Positions 1-5,308 of a stretch of 7,472 bases of DNA are shown piece after piece (position 1 is the stretch's first letter; every line of letters starts with the position of its first letter). The stretch covers positions 1-7,472 of the forward strand of contig CALVTA010000058.1 of assembly GCA_944359735.1 (NCBI GenBank). The letters run 5' to 3'. A program made the position numbers and the translations under genes. The notes under the pieces are model-generated. The model was not told where the DNA came from. It searched no databases and saw only the letters and a list, made by a program, of their open reading frames with translations. The DNA comes from an uncultured Bacilli bacterium. Lineage in GTDB: Bacteria > Bacillota_I > Bacilli_A > RF39 > UBA660.

Positions 1-20
1 TCTTTTATTCTTTATTTTAT

Positions 21-44
21 TCTATCAAAAAAAGATAGATTTTT
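21..44 (+). terminator. Possible plus-strand terminator, alternative fold
   Basis: TCTATC (21-26) and GATAGA (34-39) form a perfect 6-bp stem around an A7 loop, followed by five T (40-44). It could end a plus-strand transcript entering from the left of the window. It shares its GATAGA arm with the better hairpin used by the minus-strand transporter gene, so the two folds serve opposite directions of one bidirectional terminator. No upstream gene is visible to confirm the role. Confidence 0.4.
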
Positions 45-57
45 AAATCTCTATCTT
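27..57 (-). terminator. Rho-independent terminator of the ZIP transporter gene
   Basis: Read on the minus strand, AAGATAGA (57-50) pairs perfectly with TCTATCTT (39-32) around a 10-base AT loop, and the stem runs into a T7 tract (complement of 33-27). It starts about 30 bases past the TAG stop of the minus-strand transporter gene. Hairpin plus U-tract in the right direction and place makes this a convincing intrinsic terminator. Confidence 0.75.
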
Positions 58-87
58 CTTAAGTTAATAACATTGGTCTTCTGACTC

Positions 88-888
88 TTAGCCTAGGGCA
101 ATATCTAGTATCATCATAACCATAAATCCTAAGATTGTAAATAAGGCCATTAGGTCTTTTTTCTTATTGGTTTGACTTTCTGGGATTAATTCTTCTACTA
201 CTACATAAATCATAGCTCCAGCTGCAAATGATAGTAAAAATGGTAATATTAATTGTATTTTTAAAACTAATAAAGCTCCAATGACTGCTGCGATTGGTTC
301 TACTATTCCTGATAATTGACCAAAGAAAAATGCTTTACCTCTTGAGTAACCTTCACGTCTTAGTGGTAGAGAAACTGCACTTCCTTCAGGAAAGTTTTGG
401 AGTCCTATACCAAGAGCAAGAGTTAAAGCACTTGCTAAAGTAGAGCCTGTTAGAGAGTAAGCAAGAGAGCCAAAAGCTACTCCTACTGCCATTCCTTCTG
501 GAATATTATGAAGAGTGATGGATGATATTAACATAAAGCATCTTTTAGCTTTAGAACTATTTTTATCTTTTCTTTTTTTATCTAAATAATCATAGACTTT
601 ATCGCCAATAAAGAGTAATACTCCTCCACTTAAAAAACCTAGAGAAATTACTATCCAACTAGTCATATTTAATTCATTAGCCATTTCTAGTGCTGGAGAG
701 ATTAGACTAAAGAAACTGGCTGCTATCATAACACCTGCTGCAAATCCTAGTAAAGCATCCATTAAAGTTTTATTTACTTTTTTGAAGAAAAAAACGATAC
801 TGGCACCTAGAGCAGTTATGCTCCATGTAAATAGGCATGATATAAAGGCTTGTAACATTGGCGATAATTCTTTAAATGAATCTAACAT
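88..888 (-). CDS. ZIP-family divalent metal transporter (ZupT-like)
   Basis: An integral membrane protein of 266 residues that likely imports zinc or a related divalent cation. The ZIP signatures are clear: HNIPEG at residues 127-132 and QNFPEG at 164-169, the paired metal-site helices of the family. GIVEP follows near 194-198 and EELIPE at 232-237, both usual in bacterial ZupT-type proteins. About eight hydrophobic segments are visible. A short charged loop rich in Lys and Asp (about 101-116) before the first motif sits where the family's variable cytoplasmic loop lies. Length is normal for bacterial ZIPs, which often run 250-270 residues. The start ATG has an AGAGGTG ribosome binding site seven bases upstream (894-900). 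It is transcribed alone, divergently from the amidase operon. I saw no clear Zur or Fur box. Zinc is the family default, but iron or manganese cannot be excluded. Confidence 0.93.
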   Translation of the reverse strand: MLDSFKELSPMLQAFISCLFTWSITALGASIVFFFKKVNKTLMDALLGFAAGVMIAASFFSLISPALEMANELNMTSWIVISLGFLSGGVLLFIGDKVYDYLDKKRKDKNSSKAKRCFMLISSITLHNIPEGMAVGVAFGSLAYSLTGSTLASALTLALGIGLQNFPEGSAVSLPLRREGYSRGKAFFFGQLSGIVEPIAAVIGALLVLKIQLILPFLLSFAAGAMIYVVVEELIPESQTNKKKDLMALFTILGFMVMMILDIALG

Positions 889-927
889 TATAACACCTCT
901 AGTTGTAAGTTATGCAAAGCGTGTTAA

Positions 928-945
928 TAGTAGTGGGCTCTACTA
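928..945. repeat. Inverted repeat between the divergent transporter and amidase genes
   Basis: TAGTAG (928-933) and CTACTA (940-945) form a perfect 6-bp inverted repeat with a 6-base spacer (TGGGCT). It is the most GC-containing part of an otherwise AT-rich 152-base divergent intergenic region. The arrangement would suit a dimeric regulator or a small leader hairpin for either gene. It matches no operator I recognise. Confidence 0.35.
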
Positions 946-987
946 AAGTATTATTAAGAGAAAGAAATTTTAAATTTAAGATTAAAT

Positions 988-1014
988 TAGCATTTATGCT
1001 ATTTTTTCTTTTTT
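988..1014 (+). promoter_or_regulatory. Hairpin plus T-tract in the amidase leader (possible attenuator)
   Basis: TAGCAT (988-993) pairs with ATGCTA (996-1001). In practice this is a 5-bp stem with a 4-base loop, and flanking A/T pairs can extend it past one mismatch. It is followed by T6-C-T6 (1002-1014), ending 26 bases before the amidase ATG. The shape is that of a small intrinsic terminator placed in a leader. The stem is weak and AT-rich, so it may only be a DNA palindrome or chance. Confidence 0.3.
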
Positions 1015-1040
1015 AACATATACTTTATTAGGTGTTTATA

Positions 1041-1742
1041 ATGATAAGAAAATATAAGGTTCTTTTTTTAATTATGTTTATAGTATTGCTTATGTCTTTA
1101 CAATTTGTTGATGCAAAGATTAAACCTAAAAAAACTTTAACTGGTAAAGTGATAACAATTGATGCTGGTCATGGAGGTAGGGATGCTGGTACTAGTTATG
1201 GGAATCTTTATGAGAAAGATCTTAATTTAGAAATTTCTAAGGTGTTAAAGAAGGTATTGAAGAGTAAGGGTGCTACTGTTTATATGATAAGAGAAGATGA
1301 TAGTGATTTATCTAGTAAATGGGATAATGCTAAAAAACGTGGGGATTTGTATAGAAGAATATTAAAAATACAAGAGAATAAAAGTGATTTGTATTTATCT
1401 ATTCATATAAATTATCATTATTATAGTAGTGTTAGTGGAGCAGAAGTTTTATATCATCCAATTAATCCTGATAATTTAGTATTAGCGGAATCTATTATGG
1501 ATGAATTTAAAAGTAATTTAAATACTGATAGAAAGGTTATTAAGACTAATTTATATCTTTATTCTAATACAAGGGTTCCTGGTGTTTTAATAGAGTGTGG
1601 TTTTATATCTAATCCTAATGAGAGATATTTATTACAAAAAGAAAGTTATCAAGAGAAGCTTGCTAAATCTATTACTAGAGGAGTAGAAAATTATTTTAAA
1701 GAGATAGATTTATGGTATACTTTTAGTAGAGGTAGGATATGA
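1041..1742 (+). CDS. Secreted N-acetylmuramoyl-L-alanine amidase (Amidase_3, CwlD-like)
   Basis: A zinc amidase that cleaves the MurNAc-L-Ala bond of peptidoglycan outside the membrane. From the ATG at 1041 it has 233 residues: an N-terminal hydrophobic segment (about 7-22, signal peptide or anchor), then one Amidase_3 domain from about 36 to 219. The expected zinc and catalytic residues are present: His44 in DAGHGG, Glu58 in LYEKDLNLE, His122 in SIHIN and Glu185 in LIECGFISNP. The RGDLYRR segment, the YLY...VPG stretch and the YQEKLAKSI tail resemble CwlD, the spore-cortex muramic-lactam amidase, more than large cell-separation amidases. This is a recall-based judgement, so no symbol is given. 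I chose ATG 1041 over the in-frame GTG at 1032 because AGGTG (1030-1034) lies six bases before it and overlaps that GTG. It is first in a three-gene operon; its TGA overlaps the next ATG. Confidence 0.9.
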   Translation: MIRKYKVLFLIMFIVLLMSLQFVDAKIKPKKTLTGKVITIDAGHGGRDAGTSYGNLYEKDLNLEISKVLKKVLKSKGATVYMIREDDSDLSSKWDNAKKRGDLYRRILKIQENKSDLYLSIHINYHYYSSVSGAEVLYHPINPDNLVLAESIMDEFKSNLNTDRKVIKTNLYLYSNTRVPGVLIECGFISNPNERYLLQKESYQEKLAKSITRGVENYFKEIDLWYTFSRGRI

Positions 1743-2902
1743 AGAAGATAAAGGTTGTATTTTTAATTGTATTATGTTTATTAGTAATGGGGTGTAGTAG
1801 TTCTTTTATAGAGAGTGATGATAAAAGAAGTGTTTCTGCATTTAGTGAAGAAACTTTGAGAGTTAACTATATCGATGTAGGACAAGGGGATTGTATTTTT
1901 ATTGAACTCCCTAATAAAGAAACTATGTTGATAGATGCAGGTGAAGCCTATGAGTCTAATAATGTTATTAATTATCTTAATGATCTTGGAATTACAAAGA
2001 TAGATTATGTTGTAGGGACTCATCCTCATACTGATCATATAGGTGGTTTAGAAAAGGTTATTGCTAGTTTTGATGTTAGTTCTATTTATATGCCTAAAGC
2101 TATTTCTACTAGTAAGACTTACGAAAGCTTACTTATTGCTATTGGTAATAAAGGCCTTAAAGTTAAGACTGCTAAGAGTGGAGTAGTTATTCTTGATGAG
2201 AATAATTTAAAATTAGAGTTTATCGCTCCTAATAGTGATAATTATAGTGAATTAAATAATTATTCTGCTGTTGTAAAATTAACATATTTAGATAATACAT
2301 TTCTTTTTATGGGAGATGCTGAAACTTTAAGTGAAGATGAGATGACTAGCGATATCGATGCTGATGTTATTAAAGTAGGTCATCATGGTAGTGATTCATC
2401 TTCTGGTATGGAATTTGTTAAAAAGGTAAGCCCTGAGTATGCTATTATTATGGTTGGTGAAGATAATCCTTATAATCATCCATATCAATCTATTATAGAT
2501 AGATATGAAACGATGGGTTCTAAAGTCCTTAGGACTGATTTAGATGGTAATATAATTTGTGATAGTGATGGTGCAAAGGTTAGTTGTAGTGGTGATAAAA
2601 GTTCTAGTAATGATAATACTTATAATAATTCTACTATTAGTTTAGTTAGTTTAACTTCTCCTGTTAGTAGAGGAAGTAATGTTACTGTTAGTATAAAAGG
2701 AAATCCTAATACTACTTATGATATAGATGTAATTTATTCTAGTGGTGTTAGCAAAGCAACTGGTCTTGAAGATAAGACTAGTGATAGTGATGGTAATGTT
2801 AGTTGGACTTTTAAAGTTAGTAGTAATGTTAAGCCTGGTACTTATGAAGTTAAAATTAATGATGGACTTAATAGCAGCAGTTATAGTTTAGAGGTGAAAT
2901 GA
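1739..2902 (+). CDS. Lipoprotein MBL-fold hydrolase, ComEC/Rec2-type, with C-terminal Ig-like domain
   Basis: A 387-residue metallo-beta-lactamase-fold protein resembling the detached C-terminal hydrolase domain of the competence protein ComEC/Rec2. A lipoprotein signal is visible: basic start, hydrophobic core, lipobox LVMGC with Cys19. The MBL core runs from about 40 to 282: IDVGQGDCIFIE near 45-56, metal motif HPHTDH at 95-100, Asp193 in MGDAE, VGHHGS at 213-218 and His247 in NHPY. A Ser/Asn/Asp-rich linker (about 283-298) leads to a beta-rich domain (299-387) ending in PGTYEVKI and YSLEV, like bacterial Ig-type or adhesion modules. It probably sits on the outer membrane face as a nuclease or phosphodiesterase; the substrate is unknown. 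No ComEC transmembrane channel is present. The start overlaps the amidase stop (ATGA) and is preceded by AGAGGT at 1728-1733, implying translational coupling. Confidence 0.9.
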   Translation: MKKIKVVFLIVLCLLVMGCSSSFIESDDKRSVSAFSEETLRVNYIDVGQGDCIFIELPNKETMLIDAGEAYESNNVINYLNDLGITKIDYVVGTHPHTDHIGGLEKVIASFDVSSIYMPKAISTSKTYESLLIAIGNKGLKVKTAKSGVVILDENNLKLEFIAPNSDNYSELNNYSAVVKLTYLDNTFLFMGDAETLSEDEMTSDIDADVIKVGHHGSDSSSGMEFVKKVSPEYAIIMVGEDNPYNHPYQSIIDRYETMGSKVLRTDLDGNIICDSDGAKVSCSGDKSSSNDNTYNNSTISLVSLTSPVSRGSNVTVSIKGNPNTTYDIDVIYSSGVSKATGLEDKTSDSDGNVSWTFKVSSNVKPGTYEVKINDGLNSSSYSLEVK

Positions 2903-2905
2903 AGA

Positions 2906-3100
2906 ATGGATGTAATTGTTGATAGAATTGAAGAAGATTTTGCAGTTGTGGAAATAGAAAAAGGTAATATGAGTAAAATTCCTTTAGAACTAGTGCCAAA
3001 TGTTAAAGAAGGAGATGTTGTTACTATTACCATTAATAGAGATAAATTTGTAGACAGAAAGAACACTATAGAAGAACTTATGAATAGTGTATTTGAGTAA
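2906..3100 (+). CDS. DUF3006-family small protein
   Basis: A 64-residue acidic protein matching the DUF3006 pattern: an opening VDRIEEDFAVVEI, a middle IPLELVPNVKEGDVVTI and an ending RKNTIEELM. It looks like a small beta-barrel followed by a short helix. There is no signal peptide, so it should be cytoplasmic. DUF3006 genes are commonly found next to ComEC-like MBL proteins, as here, but no biochemical role is established. The ATG at 2906 lies three bases after the preceding stop and is served by GAGGTGA (2891-2897), which sits inside the end of the upstream gene. An ATG at 2899 is out of frame and meets a stop after seven codons. This is the last gene of the operon, directly followed by a terminator. 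Confidence 0.85.
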   Translation: MDVIVDRIEEDFAVVEIEKGNMSKIPLELVPNVKEGDVVTITINRDKFVDRKNTIEELMNSVFE

Positions 3101-3101
3101 T

Positions 3102-3133
3102 AAAACCTATCATTTTATCCATGATAGGTTTTT
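3102..3133. terminator. Bidirectional rho-independent terminator
   Basis: AAAACCTATCAT (3102-3113) and ATGATAGGTTTT (3121-3132) form a perfect 12-bp stem around a 7-base loop. On the plus strand it ends in a T5 run (3129-3133), just two bases after the DUF3006 stop. On the minus strand the A4 run at 3102-3105 supplies a U-tract, and the hairpin lies 47 bases past the stop of the convergent SpoIID-like gene. It probably insulates both operons. Confidence 0.88.
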
Positions 3134-3179
3134 GAAAAAGCTTGTTAAGAATTTCTTTAATTATGATTATTCTTATAAT

Positions 3180-4178
3180 CTATTTTTTAACAATTAGTGA
3201 TACATCTTTAAAATAATAATTTAATATCTGTTTATAATTATAACCTAATTCTGCTAGATTATCTGCTCCGATAATACTTAGACCAAGTCCACTTCCTATA
3301 CCTCTTGTTACAAAAGTTAAATAATCTTTTTTTATAATAATTGTGATATCGGTAGATGGTAGATCTAAGTAAATTGCTAGTAATTTAGGATTTATTTCTT
3401 TAGAACCTAAGGTTATGCCGGTAATTCTGTTACTATTGCTTACACTAGTTATTTTAATATCATAATTATTGTCTTTTAAGTTTAATCTTTCTCTAAATTC
3501 TTCAATACTATAATTTTTTATTTGCATGTAATTTGGATAAGTTAAATCCCAAAGACTTTCTTTTTTTACTGTATAAGGAATATTTTTATCTTCTTCAGTA
3601 TAACCATTGCTAACAAGGTGAGTGTAGCATTTAATAGGTTCATTATTGTGTATTAAATATTCTCCATCTGTTTCATCTATAATTTTGTTATATATTTTAA
3701 ATTTTAATTTATAAGTTTCTGGATAAGTTACTTTATAGTAATTGTAGTTGTGGTAAATTAAAGATGTTTTATTTAAATCTAGATTATCATTATTTTTTAT
3801 ATTGTTTATTATTTCACTACGATATAAGATTGTTAAAGCTTTTAATGTTTCTTCTTTTAAAGTTAAATTTATATTACTAAATAGAAGACTTAAGAGTAAT
3901 TCTTTTATTGTGATTTTTTCTTCTTTGTTTAGAGTGATTAAATAATTATTTAAATATGTTTTGTTTCTATTTAGAGTAATTAACTTTGTACTGATACCAT
4001 TGACGATGAAAACAACTTTATTGCCATTAAATTTAATGTTATGAGAGGTTAAATAGTTAATGGCTTTTTCATTTAATTCTTCATTAGTGAGTTCGTTTGC
4101 AAATTCATAATTAACATTTAAGTATAGATAAAGGACGTCTTCATTGTTGCTTTTAGCTATTTTATAACTTTCTAACAT
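3180..4178 (-). CDS. Divergent SpoIID/LytB-domain protein, apparently cytoplasmic
   Basis: A 332-residue protein I assign to the SpoIID/LytB fold from several weak, correctly ordered matches. KEETLKALTILYRSEI (108-123) aligns with the EALKAQAVAARTY helix that carries the catalytic Glu of SpoIID lytic transglycosylases; a Glu is kept (109 or 110) but AQAVAARTY is lost. GEYLIHNNEPIKCYTHLVSNGYTEE (172-196) recalls the vly...pI...YhssSgGyT segment. PYTVKKESLWDL (201-212) recalls the vPYL..v.SPwd region. GIGSGLGLSIIGADNLAELGY (293-313) recalls GyGHGVGMSQyGA. The His of that last motif is Ser and the Gln is Ile. There is no signal peptide or membrane helix, unlike SpoIID. Asn, Lys, Ile and Tyr dominate. 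Active transglycosylase function is doubtful. The ATG has AGGTGAT upstream, inside a hairpin. It is the second gene of a minus-strand pair, 45 bases after the phospholipase-like gene. Confidence 0.72.
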   Translation of the reverse strand: MLESYKIAKSNNEDVLYLYLNVNYEFANELTNEELNEKAINYLTSHNIKFNGNKVVFIVNGISTKLITLNRNKTYLNNYLITLNKEEKITIKELLLSLLFSNINLTLKEETLKALTILYRSEIINNIKNNDNLDLNKTSLIYHNYNYYKVTYPETYKLKFKIYNKIIDETDGEYLIHNNEPIKCYTHLVSNGYTEEDKNIPYTVKKESLWDLTYPNYMQIKNYSIEEFRERLNLKDNNYDIKITSVSNSNRITGITLGSKEINPKLLAIYLDLPSTDITIIIKKDYLTFVTRGIGSGLGLSIIGADNLAELGYNYKQILNYYFKDVSLIVKK

Positions 4179-4180
4179 AA

Positions 4181-4203
4181 TATCACCTATTAATATAGTG
4201 ATA
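4181..4203 (-). promoter_or_regulatory. Hairpin that can sequester the SpoIID-like gene's ribosome binding site
   Basis: On the minus strand TATCACTAT (4203-4195) pairs with ATA-GGTGATA (4190-4181), leaving one bulged G (4187) and the loop ATTA. The downstream arm contains the AGGTGAT ribosome binding site, two bases before the ATG codon at 4178-4176. In RNA this would hide the site, making translation dependent on melting, on a trans factor or on ribosome arrival from the upstream gene. It is read directly from sequence; function is inferred. Confidence 0.4.
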
Positions 4204-4223
4204 AGTTAGTAATAATTTTATAC

Positions 4224-5201
4224 TTAATATTCAAAATATTTAAAATTATTTTTATTATTACATTCTTTTCCACTTAAATAGGAATTATTTTTAAATACTT
4301 TTTTTAAATTAACCTTTTTTGTATCCTTTAAATAATTATTAACCTCAGTTATTATATTTTTGGCATCGTGTAAAGCAATAGAATATAATTCTATGAAAGA
4401 TTCTTTGTGTTTTTCTCTTTTTAAGGTAGGATGATACCAAACTTGATGATTTGAATTTAAATAGTTGAAGGTGTCTTTTAGAGGAGTATGATATGATATA
4501 GCTTGTAGTTTAAAAGTTTTATCATTAGTTAATTTATCTATTGTTTTATAGAAAAACATTTTAAGACCATACTTATCATAACGAAAGTATTTTAAAGATT
4601 TATACATGTCTTTTAATGCTTTGTAATAATAAGTGGTAAAATTATTGAAATTAAATGTTTCTTTAAAAGTATAGTTTATTACTTCCTCTAATTCTTTAGA
4701 GAAGGGTTTTAGAATAAAACAGTAATTATAGAATTTAAAATTATAAGGCTTGATATTTTCTCTTTGTTTTATCATATAATTGTCAATAAAGGTTTCCATA
4801 TATTCATGTTTATTTAAATATTTATAAGTGGAGATATCATCTTTTTTAAAAATACCAGTTTTATATATTATATAAGGATGGAGTTTAGTATCTAAAACGT
4901 AATGAGAGATAAATCCATATAGAAAAGCCATAATTTCACTATTCTGATAATAATTGTTATATTTTATATAATTGACTAAATTTATGAAAAATTCACTGGT
5001 TTTATTTTGATGAAAATGGGATTGAAAATCTCTTATTTTTTGATCTTTTTTTCGTAATAAATTATAGAAAATAAAGGGATCAGTACTTTGGGCAAACATT
5101 CTTAATTTTTGTTTATCGTCCATTAGTAGCTTTTTTAAACCTATAGGAAGTATATCATAAAGATCGTTTGCAAAGTAAGCATGTGTTATTGTTGCAGGCA
5201 T
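4224..5201 (-). CDS. Zinc-dependent phospholipase C-like protein (Zn_dep_PLPC family)
   Basis: A 325-residue protein with the fold signature of the bacterial zinc phospholipase C/alpha-toxin family. The start MPATITHAYFA gives the near-N-terminal His7. STDPF follows at 39-43 (Asp41), then HFH at 62-64, FLYGFISHYVLDTKLHPY at 93-110 (His100, Asp104, His108) and KHEYMETFID at 131-140 (His132, Glu136, Asp140). This His/Asp/Glu spacing fits a multi-zinc site. No signal peptide is seen, so it is not an obvious secreted toxin; cytoplasmic members are common in Firmicutes and their substrate is unknown. The C-terminal 180 residues are Lys/Asn/Tyr-rich and unrecognised apart from a W..P-like HQVWYHPT near 252-259. 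The only plausible ATG is 5201, as stops lie just upstream in frame. The nearest AAAGGG is 13 bases away, a weak site. It leads an operon with the SpoIID-like gene. Confidence 0.83.
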   Translation of the reverse strand: MPATITHAYFANDLYDILPIGLKKLLMDDKQKLRMFAQSTDPFIFYNLLRKKDQKIRDFQSHFHQNKTSEFFINLVNYIKYNNYYQNSEIMAFLYGFISHYVLDTKLHPYIIYKTGIFKKDDISTYKYLNKHEYMETFIDNYMIKQRENIKPYNFKFYNYCFILKPFSKELEEVINYTFKETFNFNNFTTYYYKALKDMYKSLKYFRYDKYGLKMFFYKTIDKLTNDKTFKLQAISYHTPLKDTFNYLNSNHQVWYHPTLKREKHKESFIELYSIALHDAKNIITEVNNYLKDTKKVNLKKVFKNNSYLSGKECNNKNNFKYFEY

Positions 5202-5231
5202 AGTTTGTTATCAACCCTTTCTACTCTTTCA

Positions 5232-5240
5232 AGTATAACA
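5232..5240 (-). promoter_or_regulatory. Extended -10 promoter for the phospholipase-like operon
   Basis: The minus strand reads TGTTATACT (5240-5232): a TG dinucleotide one base ahead of a TATACT -10 hexamer. Transcription would begin near 5225, giving a leader of roughly 24 bases before the ATG at 5201. No good -35 is visible 16-18 bases upstream, which extended -10 promoters tolerate. AT-rich sequence raises the chance of a false match. Confidence 0.5.
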
Positions 5241-5288
5241 TAATTTTTCATAAAAAATTCATATTTTTTCCACAAAAATTATGATATA
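5234..5288. repeat. Long imperfect inverted repeat joining divergent promoters
   Basis: The arms 5234-5248 and 5274-5288 are reverse complements at 14 of 15 positions. The core CATAATTTTT/AAAAATTATG is perfect over 10 bases, then comes one mismatch, then TATA/TATA. The spacer is 25 bases. Each arm carries, at mirrored positions, an extended -10 element pointing outward. It could be an operator for a shared regulator or a consequence of symmetric promoters. Confidence 0.5.
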
Positions 5289-5290
5289 AT
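5282..5290 (+). promoter_or_regulatory. Extended -10 promoter for the Abi_2/htrA operon
   Basis: TGATATAAT is a consensus extended -10 (TG-N-TATAAT). No strong -35 is present; the region 16-18 bases upstream is a T-run. A start near 5296-5298 would leave only about 11-13 bases before the ATG at 5309, just enough to include the AGGTGG ribosome binding site, so the transcript would be nearly leaderless. Confidence 0.55.
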
Positions 5291-5308
5291 TTATTCTAGG
5301 TGGGGAAG

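Noticed and set aside
886..893. TATAAT on the minus strand at the transporter start
   Set aside because: It overlaps the start codon (TATAATG), so transcription from it would start inside the gene and miss the ribosome binding site.
1019..1024. TATACT as a -10 box for the amidase operon
   Set aside because: A start about seven bases downstream would fall within the AGGTG ribosome binding site, and no -35 is present at the right spacing.
1032..1040. GTG start for the amidase
   Set aside because: The GTG is part of the AGGTG ribosome binding site that serves ATG 1041.
1781..2038. Minus-strand open frame of 85 codons inside the MBL gene
   Set aside because: It lies wholly antisense to a gene with clear catalytic motifs, has no ribosome binding site of note and resembles no family.
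2881..3066. Minus-strand open frame opposite DUF3006
   Set aside because: Antisense to a recognised family member with a good ribosome binding site; low-complexity Ser/Thr/Ile product.
3146..3175. TAAGAAT/ATTCTTA inverted repeat between the convergent genes
   Set aside because: Seven AT-rich pairs with a 16-base loop and no clear T-tract; the adjacent 12-bp hairpin explains termination better.
5300..5308. GTG start for the Abi_2 protein
   Set aside because: It overlaps the AGGTGG ribosome binding site of ATG 5309, and family members begin near the later Met.
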